Source of the DNA: Haemonchus contortus
Lineage: Eukaryota; Nematoda; Chromadorea; Rhabditida; Trichostrongylidae
Assembly: GCA_000469685.2 (NCBI GenBank)
Contig: LS997563.1
Coordinates: forward strand, 4,475,281-4,539,280
DNA: 64,000 bases
Direction of reading: 5' to 3'
The translations under genes were made by a program, and so were the position numbers. Each line of letters starts with the position of its first letter. Positions within the stretch are counted from its first letter, which is position 1. Below the pieces are notes generated by a model. That model searched no databases and was not told where the DNA came from. It saw only the letters and a program-made list of their open reading frames with translations. This document shows positions 52,154 to 64,000 of this stretch, in pieces.

Positions 52154-55100
52154 ATGGGTGATAGGTGGAATTACCAGCCAAACCGTGCGCCCTACCAAGA
52201 TCCCTCTCGCAAGGGTTAGTATTTTTCATGTTTGGTAACAAACAATGAAAGTAAACTACTTTTCTCTCAATTTATGAATACACATCCAAGCTACTGAATG
52301 ACATTTAACCATTACTGATCTCTTTTAACAGACATTATCTGGAACTTTGTACGTATCTCTTCGAATTTCCACTTAAACTTTCGTGCTTAGGCTTTTTTTT
52401 TGAAGATTTAGATTTAATAAAAATTTTCATTAGTCCCATGAAATGTTGGGGGTATGCTCGTTCTTTCAATCTTTATGTCCCGTACGTATATTTATGGTCC
52501 AATAATATCAAATTAAAATATGCGTATAACAAAGGATAAAGGACTAGGATATGGAAAAGTCGTGTAGGATGGACTGTTACCACCTGAGACAGCAAGTGTG
52601 AAAATGCTCACGGCTGCTGCATTCAGCAAGAATTCCCTTTCGTTTATGATAGAAGCAAGCCCGAAGATAGCACAGAAGTGGGAAATGGGTGATCATCATG
52701 TTCCCGAAGTTGAGGGGTATGAGACCGGAGAGTTGACGATTCATAGTTCTGGAGCCCCTAGTTCTGAAAACTTCATTAAACCTCCACCAGGACAACAGAA
52801 TCAATCCGGAGGAAAACAAAGTTTCCCAATCGGACTATCCACTTATTGCAAAGGATATCACAAGGAAGTTCAATGATACCGTATTAGGCATTTCTGTCCG
52901 TTTTCAATCAAATTGAGATCGTTTAGCTTACCCTGTTTGCATTTTACTAAAGTTGTGTATGATGCACCCGTCTCATTTTCCTTTGTTCATCATGCGCTTT
53001 GTGGAATTCCAAGGTTTAGTTACAACCTTTAGAAATGGATACTTCTCAAATAAGTTTCGTAGAGCAGTGAACGGTTGTAACAACAGCCGTAGGATCACTT
53101 CACATTAATACTGTAGGATCGATTAGTTTTTCAGTTTTCAGCTGTCGGTTTAGCTTATCAGTTCCTTTATCACACCTGCTAATTTGGTTGCGGACAGACA
53201 GCCCGGCAGACAAACCAGTTCATTAAAGGAGTTATAGGGGTGATATATTTTTAATCATGGTCTTCTGCAAGCTTCTTCTGAGCAACTGTTTCAGATTGGT
53301 CATCTGTGATTCCTCATTACCTTATTGCCTTAATGAAAACCAACACTAATGAAAAATAAAAGCCTTAGAAAAATAGGTAACCATTTTGTGTTGCACTATC
53401 AGTTCCACTGATGTGGCATTATTATCGCGATTCTCCCACTCCACAGAGGGTGGAGGTGATGTAGTCCCGTGTTATGCCGCCACACTGTTTACAAATCAGC
53501 GTCAACACACATTCAAAAACTGCTATGATTCTCCATAAAGGCGAAGCGTGGGTGCATTCCAAGCCGAGATTGATCATCGCCAACTCTCTACCCTTACCTC
53601 TCACGACTAAATTTTTATTTAAACTAAATAGATAGGCCTAGCGGCCCTCGGTAAATTGGGGTCGGGTTAATTATCGGTATAATGCTTATATATAATTGCA
53701 TATATATGTATATATATACGATATAATAGTTAAAAGCAAATACCGTTTGCGACCTGTTCAAATAACTTGTATACGTCCTTATATGATGAAAGTAAAATAA
53801 AGTCTTATGCAAAATTGTTAAGGTGCCTGTCATGTAAAAATATAGCTTAGTCGACTAGTTCACTTATAATCCGAGCCTTCAAAGTCTGTCACATAGTAGT
53901 GTCATTATGGCAAATTTCCAAAAAGAAAAAAACTAAAATAAATAAAAAAAGGGGGAAAATATGAGCCATAGCGATGCCATCGGGCGTAACTTTGAGATTT
54001 CCGCGTAGTAACTGCCTTCCAAAAAAAAATCCCTGTTGTAAAGAAGTCCAAGGCAAGTTTTTTTTTCGAAGGGGATTAGTGATAATCTGAGACATTTGAG
54101 GTGGATCTTTCCAGACCTCTTCTCAAATTGGGGTAAATGGATCCGCATTTTGATTACTTATACTGATGAGGCAGCTATAAAAGCAATAAGGAATCCAACC
54201 GCTCTATAAAGCAGATTTTTCTTATTTGGAGTTCATTTACACTTGGATTTTATAGCTCGCAAACCGCGTCCACTTTGGGTCCTTCAATGGTAAGTGCACT
54301 CGCGGGTTACCGTCGTACATTTCTACTCCCTATACTTTTCACAGGCTCCGCCCACTTGCTCCGCTGCGGTATTTAAGCTCTGTGAACTTACTCTAATCGT
54401 TATTCCTGTATCACGGCAAACGGTATCAAGCAAATTAATTGCTAGTAGGAATTTTTCACATATTTGGCAGGATTTAAGAGCGAAATCCTCAGAAGCAATT
54501 ACAACGAGTAGAACTAATTATCCATGCGTCAGTTCACATGGATAATAAGTTTCTCATTAAATTATATTCATCGATCTGCCATAGCTGTGCTGGTGCTGTG
54601 CAACATTGGAATCATTACAAGCCTCCTTTTTGAAAGCAATTAATCCGGTGTGATTCCAAATCGTTAGTACATATATAAATGTTTTCTAAATGATGTTAGT
54701 AGTCATATATTATTAGTAAAACATATTCCACTAATTTATTACCTCTTCTTGTGTTAATGATGTATTTATAGATTGGAGCTACAACGGCTACCAACCACAA
54801 ACACGTGCCCCTGATTATTTCAATCACAACAACTTCGGTGTTCCTATGCAATATGGAAATAGAGGGGTTCCAAATCATTGCGGTACATGCACATATTTAC
54901 AACTTTGACTCGATTTCGCGTGAACGTGTTCTTTTTTCTAGATCGCACCAAATTCGCCCCAGTACAGCAGCAGTGCTCAGGACCGATGCCTACCTTCCCT
55001 CTTAATCCTAATGCAGCGGCCTTTGTTCCGAGAAATTATCATCAGCAGAATGTAAGTGATATAATATTTACATCAAGTACTGTTGTGTGTTAGAAAAGCT

Positions 55101-58100
55101 TAATGATCTGTAGTGTTTATGAATAATCCTGCGTCATCATAAAAAGATGAATCCCTTTAAAGGATAACCTATTATCACTCAGGAAAACTGAAGAAGCGCA
55201 TATTTTTTCCAAAACAATGAATGCGGCTGAATCAACGCGTATCTACTTCTTTCACAATTTCTCCATCCCCCAATCCCCATTCATGAATTCAACCCTTCTG
55301 AAGTTGGCTCATCACTGACTCTAACCCCGACTTTGTACTTCGCGAACTACCGCGTTCTCCTATGGGGCACTGTTTATATTGTTAGAGTCGTGTATTTTAT
55401 CATCGAAATGGAATACGTTTTTGTTGGATGGCACAGTGTTTTATCGCAGCCACGTGACTTCACGATTCTGCCAAACGGTGAGTTTTCGGTGCTGTAAGCG
55501 GATTCTACGGTCAAACAACCCTTCAAATCGAGACAGTGCCTTACAAATAGTGTTATGAATGCAGGGATATGAACGACACGTATTGCTTAGCAGTCTTAAC
55601 ACTTTGTTTAACTGCTATTTCTTCGTTAAAAGTGCAGTCAACGACAGTTTTTTGAGTTGTTCTTTTGTTGGTGGAAAATGGTGCATCGCAGGGGAAGAAA
55701 GCGAGAAAATCCTAAAATTCAAGAAGTGTAAGGGTTCTTGTGAAATATAAAATAGGGGGTTGTACGGGGTCCTCATGTGGAAAATGGCATGAAATGAATG
55801 CGTACCAATGAACCAGCCTCTAAAACATTCTGACAACTCGTCCGCCTTTGAGTGTGAACGTAGGTGAAGCCAATGAGGGTTGAGGTGACGTAGTGGCAAA
55901 TGGAACTCTGTCATATGCACGGTATGGGGATCGAGCCCCAGATCGATATCCGCTTGGGCCAGCCAAGATTTCCTCCGGGGTCGGTTAGCACCAGACTTGT
56001 GTGGGTGGATAAAAACACTGACCTGTATCTCGGTTTGCTAACGCTGTGAAAATCTAGTTCGAGGAGGGGGCATCGCTGTGTTAGTCTACCAAAAATAAAC
56101 ACGGTGCTACGTGACGTGATGTTATACTAGCATTATATTAGGGACGGAGGAGAGGATGGGCACCGAACATCTGTTGGGGTTTTGGCCTCGTGGATAGATG
56201 TTTAGCTAAGTCTCATTATGGTAGGAAGAACGGAGTGTGTGAGATGATTATCTCGTGCGAAAAACTGGGAACTCGTCCTTCCCGGTGCTCCTTCCTTCCA
56301 AGGCTTATTTGAAAAGAGGCAAGTCCCTAGAGTAACACGGAATAGCGTACTATTTTTTACTCCTTGGTATACTAACACTGTTGTGTGCACCTCCCTCCCT
56401 CCGCCCCCCCCCCCCCCATCCCCCTCTCTCACTACATTTTCCCCGCCGACGCAAGTCACGGCAAAGGCCACAGTGCGGGCAGGGCAAATGCCCACTATTA
56501 TTCTAATTGGAAAATTTGAGGTCTAATGCGGGAGCGCGTCCAAGACACGGGGATTTGTTGACTCCATTTTTTATCTCTTTTTGCATTATTTTTCAGATGT
56601 CTAGGACCATTTCTGACGCTTTCTGAAATCGAAATTTCATATGTGTGCGTCTATGGTGTTAAACTCTCTTTTATATTGGAATGGCGTAGACAAGATGGAT
56701 TTCAAAGTCCCGTGAACGTGTTACATAGTAACCCGAAGACAATTCAGTTGCCTCCAAACACCCGTCACATATACGACGCAACAAAAAGGTACCTTGGGTG
56801 AAGCCCACGGGGAGAACGTCCGTTGCGCGTGTCCGTCAAAAGTAGGTCACCCCGCCCACTTCGCGCGCGGCGCATCACACTGAGGTATCGAGATGGCATT
56901 ACAGCACTACCAAGTGTCATTGGGGCGAATGATTTGCATTTGTCTGTGTTATCTTCTCCCTGAACTCACTGCCGTGGACCAAACGCAAAGGGTATGCCCC
57001 ACTGACAATTGCGACGTCTGTCAAATATCGCGGGCCGACTCGCTGCTTGCGACGACTGCGGCGTGACCTAGTTTCGACGGACACGCGCAACGAAGCGCAC
57101 CCAAGCCCACGGACCTGGTGGCGGTGCATAAGTAGATTTCTGTGTCACACGTTCACCACGGGATACTTAAGTCCCTCTGCCATGATGTATAAGCCGTCTT
57201 TATCCCACTCTGCTACTCTTTAAAATAGATGCTGACTCACCGTAAATAGTTCTAAAGTGAAAAAGCTCATATCCTGTATATTGAGCTTAGCAAACCGTCT
57301 GGGCCAAATTTCTGAAGCACGGAGGTGCTGTGGGCATGGAAATGAGGGGGTAGCAGTTAAGCTTTTGGGAATTCGATAACACGTGGTTTTGATAGGTAAC
57401 AGTTCTTAACGTGTTGTGTCAGATATTACAAAGTTGTAGACTTGTATATACAAGTTAAAACCATGTTATCGTCAACATGTGTTTGTTGTTGTTGTTTTCG
57501 AAAAATCTACTACTCTATATGACACAACCATGTTTGTAAACAACACTTATGTCGAGTTAAATATGGTGAAGGTTAAAAGGGAACCCATGGAATCTACTGG
57601 AGTGGTAGGAATATCGATATGGTTGTGTTCAGGTACCGTTACAAACATCTAACAGTATTAGAATGTCAAATTTGATTTGCTTGTTTCGAGTTCCCTACTT
57701 TAACATTTGAATTTGGTCTATGTTTACATGAATTTTGACCTCTAAATTGATAAGCACTGCTTACTTCCGTGGCAAGGGACCGTACAAATGAGCAGCCGTT
57801 CAATTATTGCTTTTTTGTGTGGTAAAAGAATTGGAATATCGTGACCTAGACGTAAACAAGTCGCCGAGAGGCTTTTATTGCCTAATACACAGTTTTTTTT
57901 TACCCTCTTTATGTGTCCCTTTCGACGGTGCTAATACGAATTCGACATTGTTCTCTGCTGAATGGGCATTTGACGGAATTTGTCCATGTGTAGTTGCTAA
58001 TGTGTATCTTGAACTATCTCGAATCTTTCACAGATTTAGCTGCTTTAGAGAAGCCCACTTTTTGAAACAAATTTCTATTCATTACATTTAGGTGAACTGC

Positions 58101-61100
58101 ACTTTCATAGTGCATGCTGTGCCATGTACGACCATCTTGTCATTTTTTCCTTTCTATGGTGATGTTTGAGCTCGACAGCCTCGATTCGGGAAAAAATTCC
58201 CTATTCGCTACGAAGTGGACCCGTGACCGGTTATCAAGGCGTTTAATTAGTTTTAAGCAAAGGATCCAGATCTCGTAGGGGCTTTCTAACCGGTTGAAGG
58301 CGGAGACGATTTGTTCGTCAGTCATTTTAGATTGAAGGCTTCGTCATTAAATTCAGCCCTACCTCTAGGTACTGTGTTCTATTTTCCCCTTGTATCTGCA
58401 CACTCAACCATTTAACCCAAACTAATAATGTTTTCAGTTAAACTTGTTAGTTAGCTCAGCACTGGCCTATCCCTTTGATCCTTTCTGGTCACGCACGATT
58501 CCCTTTCCCGAATTCCTTACATCTAGAATCTTTCCTTTCTTGTGAGAAGTTTTGACTTCCATGTGATGAATTTCTTATAATTATAGATATCCTCTGAAAC
58601 AGAACCAGTAAAGTCCCAATATGTGACACTTTTTTTTTCAGAGACGAGGGTTCTATTGAACCGACGTTTACTCGCGAACTTTTCTAAAACTTTACATTCT
58701 CTAATAGCAAGGTTTTTTCTCTGAAATGTCAGTTAAGCACTCTCCTCAGTCCGTTCGTGATCAGTGCTTCATATACCAATGTTATGAAATAGTAATAGTC
58801 GATAATTTTTGGTGTTTTGACTTCGAGTATACGTTTTGATTGGGGGAATTCAGTCGAGCTGAATGGTGACAATGAAGTCTGCGTGCTGGCTGTGAGGCTT
58901 GCACGATCCCGTTTGTATAGGATCGGCGTTCCGACGAGGCGTCGACGAACTCGCTAATATTGATCGTCATGAATCGTCGACTCGTCCGATCGCAAATACC
59001 CTGTTCCATTCTCTACCATTCAGCCACATTGACTGTTCACCGGCACTCTCTGTTCGACACCCACATTTGTCATTGGCAGCCAAAAATTCGCCAAAAAAGG
59101 AAATTGTTCTGAGTTAGATTTCTTCCTTCGCTGACATTTTTTTTTGAATCCTAGTTGAATTTAAATCCAAAAGCCTATTCATAGTTAAGCGTCAACACTT
59201 CCCTGGCTCCTTTGAATTACCCCAGTAAAAAATACTCTCGTGCTGCGATCAATCGTGTGAACACCACCTGTTTCTTGGTGAATCTCCACCTTCTTTTCTA
59301 TGAGTGTTACAGTGGTACTTTGGTAGTAACGATGAAACAAGTGGCATAATGTCAAGTTTTCGGAGTTGCATTTTTACTTTCCGAAATTTAATTGAAGCTC
59401 ATAAAGAACATTTTTATACTTTGAGGCGTGTTCCGCTACACATATCGTTTTGACGGCTAAACCTGGTGTACTTTGACTGCTCCATCAATATTTTGTTTTA
59501 GCCATCCGGACCGGCCATGTCATACTATGGTGAGGATGCCGATGTACGTGCCTATGAAGCTATGTACAATCAATTCCCCAATGGTGCTGTGCTAGAAGAG
59601 TAAGTTTTATGATTTGGTTTTCTCCCTATAAACTGCGCGATCATTTGGGTTTCAGGTATATTCCTTCGCAGGAGTTGCATCATGACATGGTTCAAAGTGA
59701 TAATGTCGTTTCCCTTCAAGAGGTACCCTGTTAATTTGAATTCACCTCATCCTCATCCCAACTTCTCTGCTTTGTTAGATCCAAGTTGGTTTGGAGCAAA
59801 TACTGAGCGACACTGATGACTTTGACTCGTGGGCTGGGGCCATCCGTGATAGGATGCTCGAGAAGCGTATGTCACCTCCGACTCGAGCTGTTGCTGTGCA
59901 TATGATTTTTGAAATGGTAACTTTTCTCAGAAGTGATGTATGATTGCACTTAATGTTTTTTCATTTCTCAGGCCATCTCTGTAGCACCTCGTCCGTTGTC
60001 TGGGAACAACCCGCAACACACACTTGCTCGGCTGTTGAATTTCTTGTGTTTGGAGGTATTGAATGAGATGAATGAAATCGGGGCCGAAATCCCATTATGA
60101 AGTCATTTGATGGTCGTTTTTCTTCCAGATTCCGTCCTTACTACGTGACTCCGTGCTGAAATTGCTTGGCGATTTCCACGGGAAACGCCTCACTTTTCAT
60201 CCAGAGCACAGGATTAATTTGTGTATTTTCTTCGCCGAGATCTATGAGAAGATGGAGATGGTACTTATTTTCATATTCCATTTATGCTTCAAGGTTCACA
60301 TCATTAGAAAATTCGCTTTTAAGTAAAAGATATACCAAGAGGAATTGAAGGGTAGAAAGTCTGTCCCATATTCTTTTGGAAGTTGTCTTATTCATGGATT
60401 TACCCGACCTAGTAATGCAACTGTTCTTGATAGATACATACATCAACTCATGCATTATTACCGTTTGGAAGGGCAGAGTTTTGCCGAGCGTTTGAAGTGC
60501 AATGTTTGCCCTTTATTGCATTGGCCCATGGGCAGCAATGTTAGTTCAAATTGAATTTTTTGAAATATTAATGTTTTTTTGCTACCCACGTGTTATTCGA
60601 GAGGCGTTCATTTTATATACAGGGTATTGGTTTCTGTTTTGTTTTCGTGGTTTTTTAGAATGGATATCAGGCTTTCATAGTAAGTGAGTTGTCAGCGCCC
60701 CCATATGATTTTTTGGCATGAATTCATTGCACCATAATCCGCACGGTACCCTATGCTATTGAGGCTACTACTATGATGTTACGGTTAGTCCCTAGAGAAA
60801 AAAAGCTTGATTGGAAAACTTTGTCGATTTGGTGCTCTATCTAGTGGTTTCCGATTTTCAGCTTAGAATTGTTGCATTTGGTCAAGGTACCCGGGTTGCT
60901 GAACTTTTGTACGATTCCTGCTTTGTAAGGGTTGAATCCGACCAAACCACCCGACCGAAAGGAACTTGGCCGTTCAGATCAATTTCGGCAGTGTTTCTGG
61001 ACCAGTGGCCATTTTTGGTCGCTGGTTTTTGATTCTAGCATAAATGCCATAAGCGATTAGTTATCGGCGCTGGAATGCTGACGAAAAAGTAGATGTTGGG

Positions 61101-63806
61101 GTCGAACTGGACCACTCGCTATGCAAATCTTTAGTCTGTTCTAGATCATAATGGAAGTGGAACTGAGCCATGCAATTTTAAGAGGAAACGACTAATTCTC
61201 TAACGGTGTTTTACTTAATGAAAACCTCATGAGTTTAGAGGGGAATTCAAATTCAAAATTAAAATTCCATTTCAAAATATTTATATTGGCAATGGAACAA
61301 ATGTTCGCATTTACTCGTTGAAAGCAAGCAATAATGATAGGTTGCATTGGATTGTTTTAAAGGTTTTCATATTCGGCTGTAACATGTAATGCAGGCTTAT
61401 AAAACTGTCAGACCAAGTGCCACACTTTATGAATCACGAAACAGCGTACCAACTGTCGATTCCTCTAACATTTGCCATTTTTGTTACATTAGATCTAAAT
61501 CTGCAATAATCGACTTCAGTCAAATTGATATCAGCGCATTTCAGTTAATCCTTCGAAAAAAAAAAATGAAATGGGTCCCTGAAGCTCATTTACTTCTTGA
61601 AATTCTTTTAGTGAAATTCCTAAGAGCGAAACACCGAAAACAAGTATCAGAGACTCTTTGGAATTTCTTTTCGATTATTCTTTTGAAGTACGTTGGGAAT
61701 TTTGAAGTCGAACGTTTCAGATGTGAAACTGGATATATTAGGAAAGGCATGTATAAAAGGAACTGACATTAGTATTCAGTTTTGTGACCCGTTTTGGTGC
61801 TTCCTGTTCATGAACTGGAACTTTAGACAGTCATGCCCTCAATTTTCCTTAGAATTCTTTGATTTTCCTTCTGTTTTATGTCTAGTACATCTTTTTGCGT
61901 CTGAGATATACGCCATCTCAGCCTTTCAGTGCTTAATTTTCAATTAACATATTCTTAGGACAACGAAGGCCGTATAGACAAAGTTGGAGAAGCTTTGTTG
62001 GAACAGCTCGATGACTTATTGAAGCTAGAGATGAGCGACGGCCTCATGAAAACCGTCATTCAGCTTGTGAAGGTATGTTTGGTGCTTTTTACGTTTGTGC
62101 TATTTCATTTTCACTAATTTGTCCGTTTGATATTCCACTTTTTTCTCTCAATTTACTTTTTAGTTATGTGGGCGGCACTTGGATGCTTCAACCGTGACGG
62201 AACCGCAGATGAACCAACTGCTTACGAAAATGGTAGCGTTTGCGAAAGGGCATCCGCAGCTTAGCGAGTGAGTCATCTGTTTGTTGGTCTTCTCATCCAT
62301 TTAGAAGGTGTAATTGATCGCTTGTTTTTTCAGAATGGTCAAATCTCAAATCATGAGTGTGGTTGAAATGCGAAAAAACGCATGGGGATTGAATATGCGT
62401 GGAAATGGCCATTCTGAATCGGTTCCATCTTCGTCTTCGCGACCTGTATCACACGTCGATAGCGGTGTCATTATTGGTGAAGATGGTGCCGCACTAGAAC
62501 TCAATGAAGAAGAGCGCTCGTTCCTGGAATCGCAGTTCAACGCAATGGACGGTATGCAATCTAGTAGGAGAATGATCTTTTTTATATATACTTTCGATGT
62601 ATAGGTTTGGACGAGGTTGATCAAGACCAGTCATTTGACGAACAAGAAGTTCTCAAGGACTTCGGGGACTTCGTCAAGGAAGAAGAGGTATAGGCTTTTA
62701 CTTGAATTTTATCGTTCGAGTTTCGACATTTGGTGCTGCTAACTTGCTTTGTATGTCTCCGGTCAGGGGCATAATGTGGGAGTAGGAATGTCTTCCATGA
62801 AAAGGAGTGGGTTGCCAATAGGGGGCGGTAGCTTCAAACTAGTGGTGTCCTTTTTCACTCCTCATGATCATATCCTCTTTGCCATACAGGAACGCTAAAT
62901 TTTGCTAACTCTGGAAATCACAGTCTGAATGCGCTGGAAAGGCTCCATTGATTAGTCTACTTCGAGGGTTTTTTCACATGATATTGATAATTAACTACGT
63001 AATTGGATGAAATCGGGCTTTACAAGACATTCTTAAAAACTAGGTATCGCCGGATATCAACTGTGTACGGCACTTTGATTTTAAGTTGATACTTTCCATT
63101 TACAGTAATAAGCTAATACTTCAGATTTATTCATATCTATATCTATAGACCTTTTCTCTTTATCATTCTCGATTGCGCTCGGGCTCGCTTGCTCCCTGTT
63201 TCAGTTTCTGCTCAGTTCTACAGCCACACTTTTCATAACTTCGGGCACACTTCACTGGCATATAGACCTTATTTAATAACTATGTAAGTGTACGAGTCAC
63301 GAAGATAACTTGGCCCATAGTAACTTCGCTACTGGCTTGCTTTGTTAACGTCGCCTCACCCATCGGGCCACCCTCGTCGCGTTTTAACGATGCGCAAAGC
63401 ATTTGGTGTTCCGTTCGTCTTTATGCACCCGAATGAGGTTGTGTATTCATGAGATTGAAGTTCAATCATTTAGTTCATTTCATTGGATGATGTCTAAAGT
63501 TTCAAGGCTCGTTAAGAGCTTTTATTTGTATGATCTTGTTCTATTTTTCTGCTTTCAAGTGCTACGTTACTCAAGAACTTTCTTGCTAGTTAAAGATTTA
63601 GTACTTTTTGTTTGGGAGAAACTTTTTATCCGGATTAGCTCTCTGAACTGTAACCTATTTCCTAATGCATGATTTGACTTATTATTGTGTTCGTTCATTG
63701 TCATTAATGTTTATGTTTTCAGGAACGTAAGACGACCTCAATGATGGAAAAGCTGAAAGTGTGCGAAAATGAGAATGAGAATGAGAAGAAGGAGAAGGAT
63801 AACTAA
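52154..63806 (+). CDS. PAIP1: PAIP1-like poly(A)-binding protein interactor
   Basis: Thirteen exons join in phase: 52154-52214, 54772-54882, 54942-55051, 59502-59599, 59656-59722, 59779-59916, 59972-60055, 60129-60260, 61959-62072, 62164-62267, 62334-62551, 62605-62687 and 63723-63806. They give 1,404 bases and 467 residues, against 479 for human PAIP1. Residues 1-75 are Tyr/Asn/Gln/Pro-rich. A PAM2 motif (PLNPNAAAFVPR, residues 77-88) should bind the MLLE domain of PABP. A MIF4G domain spans about 149-339 (LLNFLCLEIPSLLRDSV, RINLCIFFAEIYEKME, LLEQLDDLLKLEMSDG). The C-terminal 120 residues are acidic (LNEEERSFLES, FGDFVKEEE) and end Lys/Glu-rich, like the acidic PABP-binding tail of PAIP1. 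The protein would act in the cytoplasm, linking PABP to eIF4A/eIF3 to promote translation; that role is inferred from the family. Confidence 0.92.
52215..54771. other. 2.6-kb first intron of the PAIP1 gene
   Basis: Phase 1 intron. It contains an AT-rich dinucleotide-like tract (53689-53722) and the second copy of a 26-base repeat (54391-54416). No exon or element was otherwise recognised. Confidence 0.6.
55880..56045 (+). repeat. tRNA-derived SINE-like repeat, family 1 (truncated)
   Basis: The 5' half only: GGTGACGTAGTGGCAAATGG (A-box-like), GGGGATCGAGCCCC (degenerate B-box), GATATCCGCTTGGGCCAGCC and GGTGGATAAAAACACTGACCTG. It ends before the family 3' block. Confidence 0.65.
56821..57092. 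mobile_element. Non-autonomous inverted-repeat element
   Basis: Arms of 30 bases at 56821-56850 and 57063-57092 match in inverted orientation with two differences (CGTTGCGCGTGTCCGTC in both, then TAGGTCAC). A weaker similarity (CTTGGGTG and GCCCAC) extends outward from both arms, so the real ends may lie further out. The interior is GC-rich, unlike the AT-rich intron around it. No transposase frame is present. Confidence 0.7.
60261..61958. other. 1.7-kb PAIP1 intron
   Basis: Phase 0 intron splitting the MIF4G-coding region. It is T-rich and I see no exon, RNA gene or recognisable repeat. Confidence 0.6.
62688..63722. other. 1.0-kb last intron of the PAIP1 gene
   Basis: Phase 0 intron before the terminal coding exon. 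Nothing recognisable inside. Confidence 0.6.
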
Positions 63807-64000
63807 AAAGCGGAGGCCTCTACCTCGCCAAAATCACTATTAGTCTATACTAAAACGTCTTCTAATGTTTTCAATTGACCTTCATCATCCGTTTCCAAGT
63901 CTAGTTGTTCATGTCGTCTACCTTAGTTACACTGTTATATCACCACGACACCCACATCACTCGATATATATTGGACGTGTAAACAAATGATCTTGAGGTC

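Larger units (their letters stand above)
55052..59501. other. 4.4-kb PAIP1 intron
   Basis: Phase 0 intron separating the PAM2 exon from the MIF4G-coding exons. It contains a truncated family-1 SINE-like copy (about 55880-56045), a poly(C) run (56404-56417) and an inverted-repeat element (56821-57092). The encoded protein length matches human PAIP1 without any extra exon here. Confidence 0.65.

Noticed and set aside
55559..58091. Open frames of 60-95 codons in the large PAIP1 intron as extra exons
   Set aside because: The 467-residue model already matches PAIP1 in length and domain order, and the flanking exons are in phase 0 without them.

Overview
This is eukaryotic DNA, almost certainly from a nematode. 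Introns end in the worm-type TTTCAG or TTTTAG acceptor, exons are small and numerous, the last gene has a trans-splice-like acceptor 11 bases before its ATG, and a mariner remnant, a Tc1-type element, a CR1-like LINE and tRNA-derived SINE-like repeats sit in the introns. The long, repeat-laden introns fit a clade V parasite such as a strongylid or hookworm better than Caenorhabditis; this species placement is inference.

The window is dominated by one gene, the UNC-52/perlecan orthologue, on the + strand. I could phase-match 77 consecutive coding exons from 6804 to the stop at 47884. They give about 3,177 residues with no frame break. The 5' part (signal peptide, LDL-receptor repeats, first Ig domains) lies upstream of the window or in unresolved sequence. 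In order the window holds: the tail of a laminin IV domain with laminin EGF modules (6804-7369); a second laminin IV domain (13199-17704); a laminin EGF array (17816-19079); about 20 Ig domains of perlecan domain IV (19829-40052); and domain V as LamG-EGF-EGF-LamG-acidic linker-EGF-LamG (40836-47884).

The gene appears to have three alternative 3' ends. Each follows a domain block: a short form stopping at 19150, a medium form stopping at 37951, and the long form stopping at 47884. The first two are read-throughs past a weak splice donor, followed by an AATAAA signal. All three end in an arginine/lysine-rich tail. The C. elegans gene is known to make short, medium and long perlecans; the sequence shows how that choice may be built here.

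After 4.3 kb without a recognisable gene comes a complete 13-exon gene on the + strand (ATG 52154, stop 63806). It encodes a 467-residue PAIP1-type protein with a PAM2 motif, a MIF4G domain and an acidic tail, which would act in translation through poly(A)-binding protein.

Mobile DNA in the window: a mariner remnant (2796-3713), an apparently complete two-ORF CR1-like LINE on the - strand (about 7875-12120), a Tc1-type MITE with perfect 30-bp ends (16849-17374), a 410-bp foldback element (29791-30200), an inverted-repeat element (56821-57092), and two families of tRNA-related repeats.
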